Positions 63,699-64,000 of a DNA stretch of 64,000 nucleotides are shown piece by piece. The stretch spans positions 496,001 through 560,000 of the forward strand of contig NZ_SIXI01000001.1 of NCBI RefSeq assembly GCF_004310865.1, given 5' to 3'. Source of the stretch: Aquabacterium lacunae (GTDB taxonomy: Bacteria; Pseudomonadota; Gammaproteobacteria; Burkholderiales; Burkholderiaceae_C). Made by a program: the position numbers and the translations under genes. Each line of letters begins with the position of its first letter. The first letter of the stretch is position 1. Under the pieces are notes generated by a model, which saw nothing but the letters and a program-made list of their open reading frames with translations, was not told where the DNA came from and searched no databases.

Positions 63699-64000
63699 TC
63701 AGAAGGTTTCCCATTCCTCGTCGGACGATGCCTTGGCGGGGCTGTGGCCGAGGCTGGGGGCTGACGGAGCGGCCATGCGAGGCGCCTCCGGCCGGGCCGA
63801 AGGCAGCGGCCGTGCTGGCTCTGAACCACGCGCCGTGCTGGGAGCGCGTGTGGCGGTCGCGACCGGCTTGAGCGGGCTGACACTCACTGGCGGACGTGTG
63901 GCGTGCGCCGCGCCCTGACTCGTGGCGGTGGCTGTGGCTGTGGCGGCTCGTCCACCGTCTCGCCCTCCGGTGCGGAAGAAGGCCATGGCTTCGTTCAGGC
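63699..64000 (-). CDS. Methyl-accepting chemotaxis protein, C-terminal tail (partial)
   Basis: The frame is open to the window edge, so only about the last 100 residues are seen. The visible start, LNEAMAFFRTGG, resembles the end of an MCP signalling helix. A low-complexity Ala/Pro/Ser/Thr-rich tether of about 80 residues follows and ends in SSDEEWETF. The last five residues, EWETF, match the NWETF pentapeptide of E. coli Tar/Tsr that docks CheR and CheB. The gene's start and sensor domain lie outside the window. ATG 63986 is internal, not a start. Confidence 0.8.
   Translation of the reverse strand, partial: LNEAMAFFRTGGRDGGRAATATATATSQGAAHATRPPVSVSPLKPVATATRAPSTARGSEPARPLPSARPEAPRMAAPSAPSLGHSPAKASSDEEWETF

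Overview
The window is chromosomal DNA (about two thirds G+C) from a betaproteobacterium, most likely order Burkholderiales near Comamonadaceae/Sphaerotilaceae. The reasons are gene content and order: an aspartate transcarbamoylase gene followed by a degenerate dihydroorotase, rubredoxin-thiD-like-hemL beside a Pil-Chp cluster, pilMNOPQ running toward aroK, Burkholderia-type trimeric porins, and cyaY/lptM/lysA. No phage, insertion sequence, CRISPR array or rRNA operon was seen. It is dense core genome with one tRNA, and no gene-free gap reaches 300 bases.

Layout. 1-629 (-): fatty acid desaturase cut by the window edge. 779-5303 (-): a tightly overlapping operon yqgE-ruvX-pyrR-pyrB-pyrC'-plsC. 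5354-6844 (+): photolyase. 6863-18763 (-): rubredoxin and a Pil-Chp surface-sensing cluster (pilG, pilH, pilI, pilJ, a 2260-residue chpA) ending in a diguanylate cyclase. 18937-21191 (+): thiD-like and hemL. 21311-24334 (+): a DUF1800/DUF1501 exported pair. 24390-25766 (+): mpl. 25780-26586 (-): glycerophosphodiesterase. 26748-31219 (+): a giant flavin/iron-sulfur oxidoreductase and a HIT protein. 31244-35369 (-): chemotaxis operon (CheZ-like, cheY, cheA, cheW, secreted Cache protein). 35530-37358 (+): two-component pair. 37380-39863 (-): uvrD. 39969-42258 (+): DUF898 membrane protein and M48 peptidase. 42252-42698 (-): universal stress protein. 42843-45689 (+): valS. 45805-52510 (-): pilM-N-O-P-Q, an Ig-like lipoprotein, aroK. 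52756-55146 (+): penicillin-binding protein 1A. 55160-55513 (-): cyaY. 55537-56980 (+): lptM and lysA. 57212-59465: two convergent porins. 59743-60831 (+): ruvB. 60883-62064 (-): a TusA-like protein and cysM. 62187-62271 (-): tRNA-Leu(CAA). 62342-63616 (-): cytosine deaminase-like enzyme. 63699-64000 (-): C-terminal tail of a chemoreceptor.

How it works together. Much of the window concerns motility and surface sensing: the type IV pilus alignment complex and secretin (pilMNOPQ), the signalling array that controls such pili (Pil-Chp, with a c-di-GMP synthase at its end), a second flagellar-type chemotaxis operon, and a chemoreceptor tail. The cyclase and the CheZ-like protein share a C-terminal peptide ending VELF, which may dock both to CheY-type regulators.

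Regulation. At least six genes (yqgE, mpl, uvrD, valS, lptM, ruvB, and perhaps cysM and the glycerophosphodiesterase gene) have a TANNAT-like -10 hexamer exactly 6-7 bases before the ATG and no Shine-Dalgarno sequence. This is the geometry expected of leaderless mRNAs. A perfect CTGT-N8-ACAG LexA box lies across the ruvB start codon.
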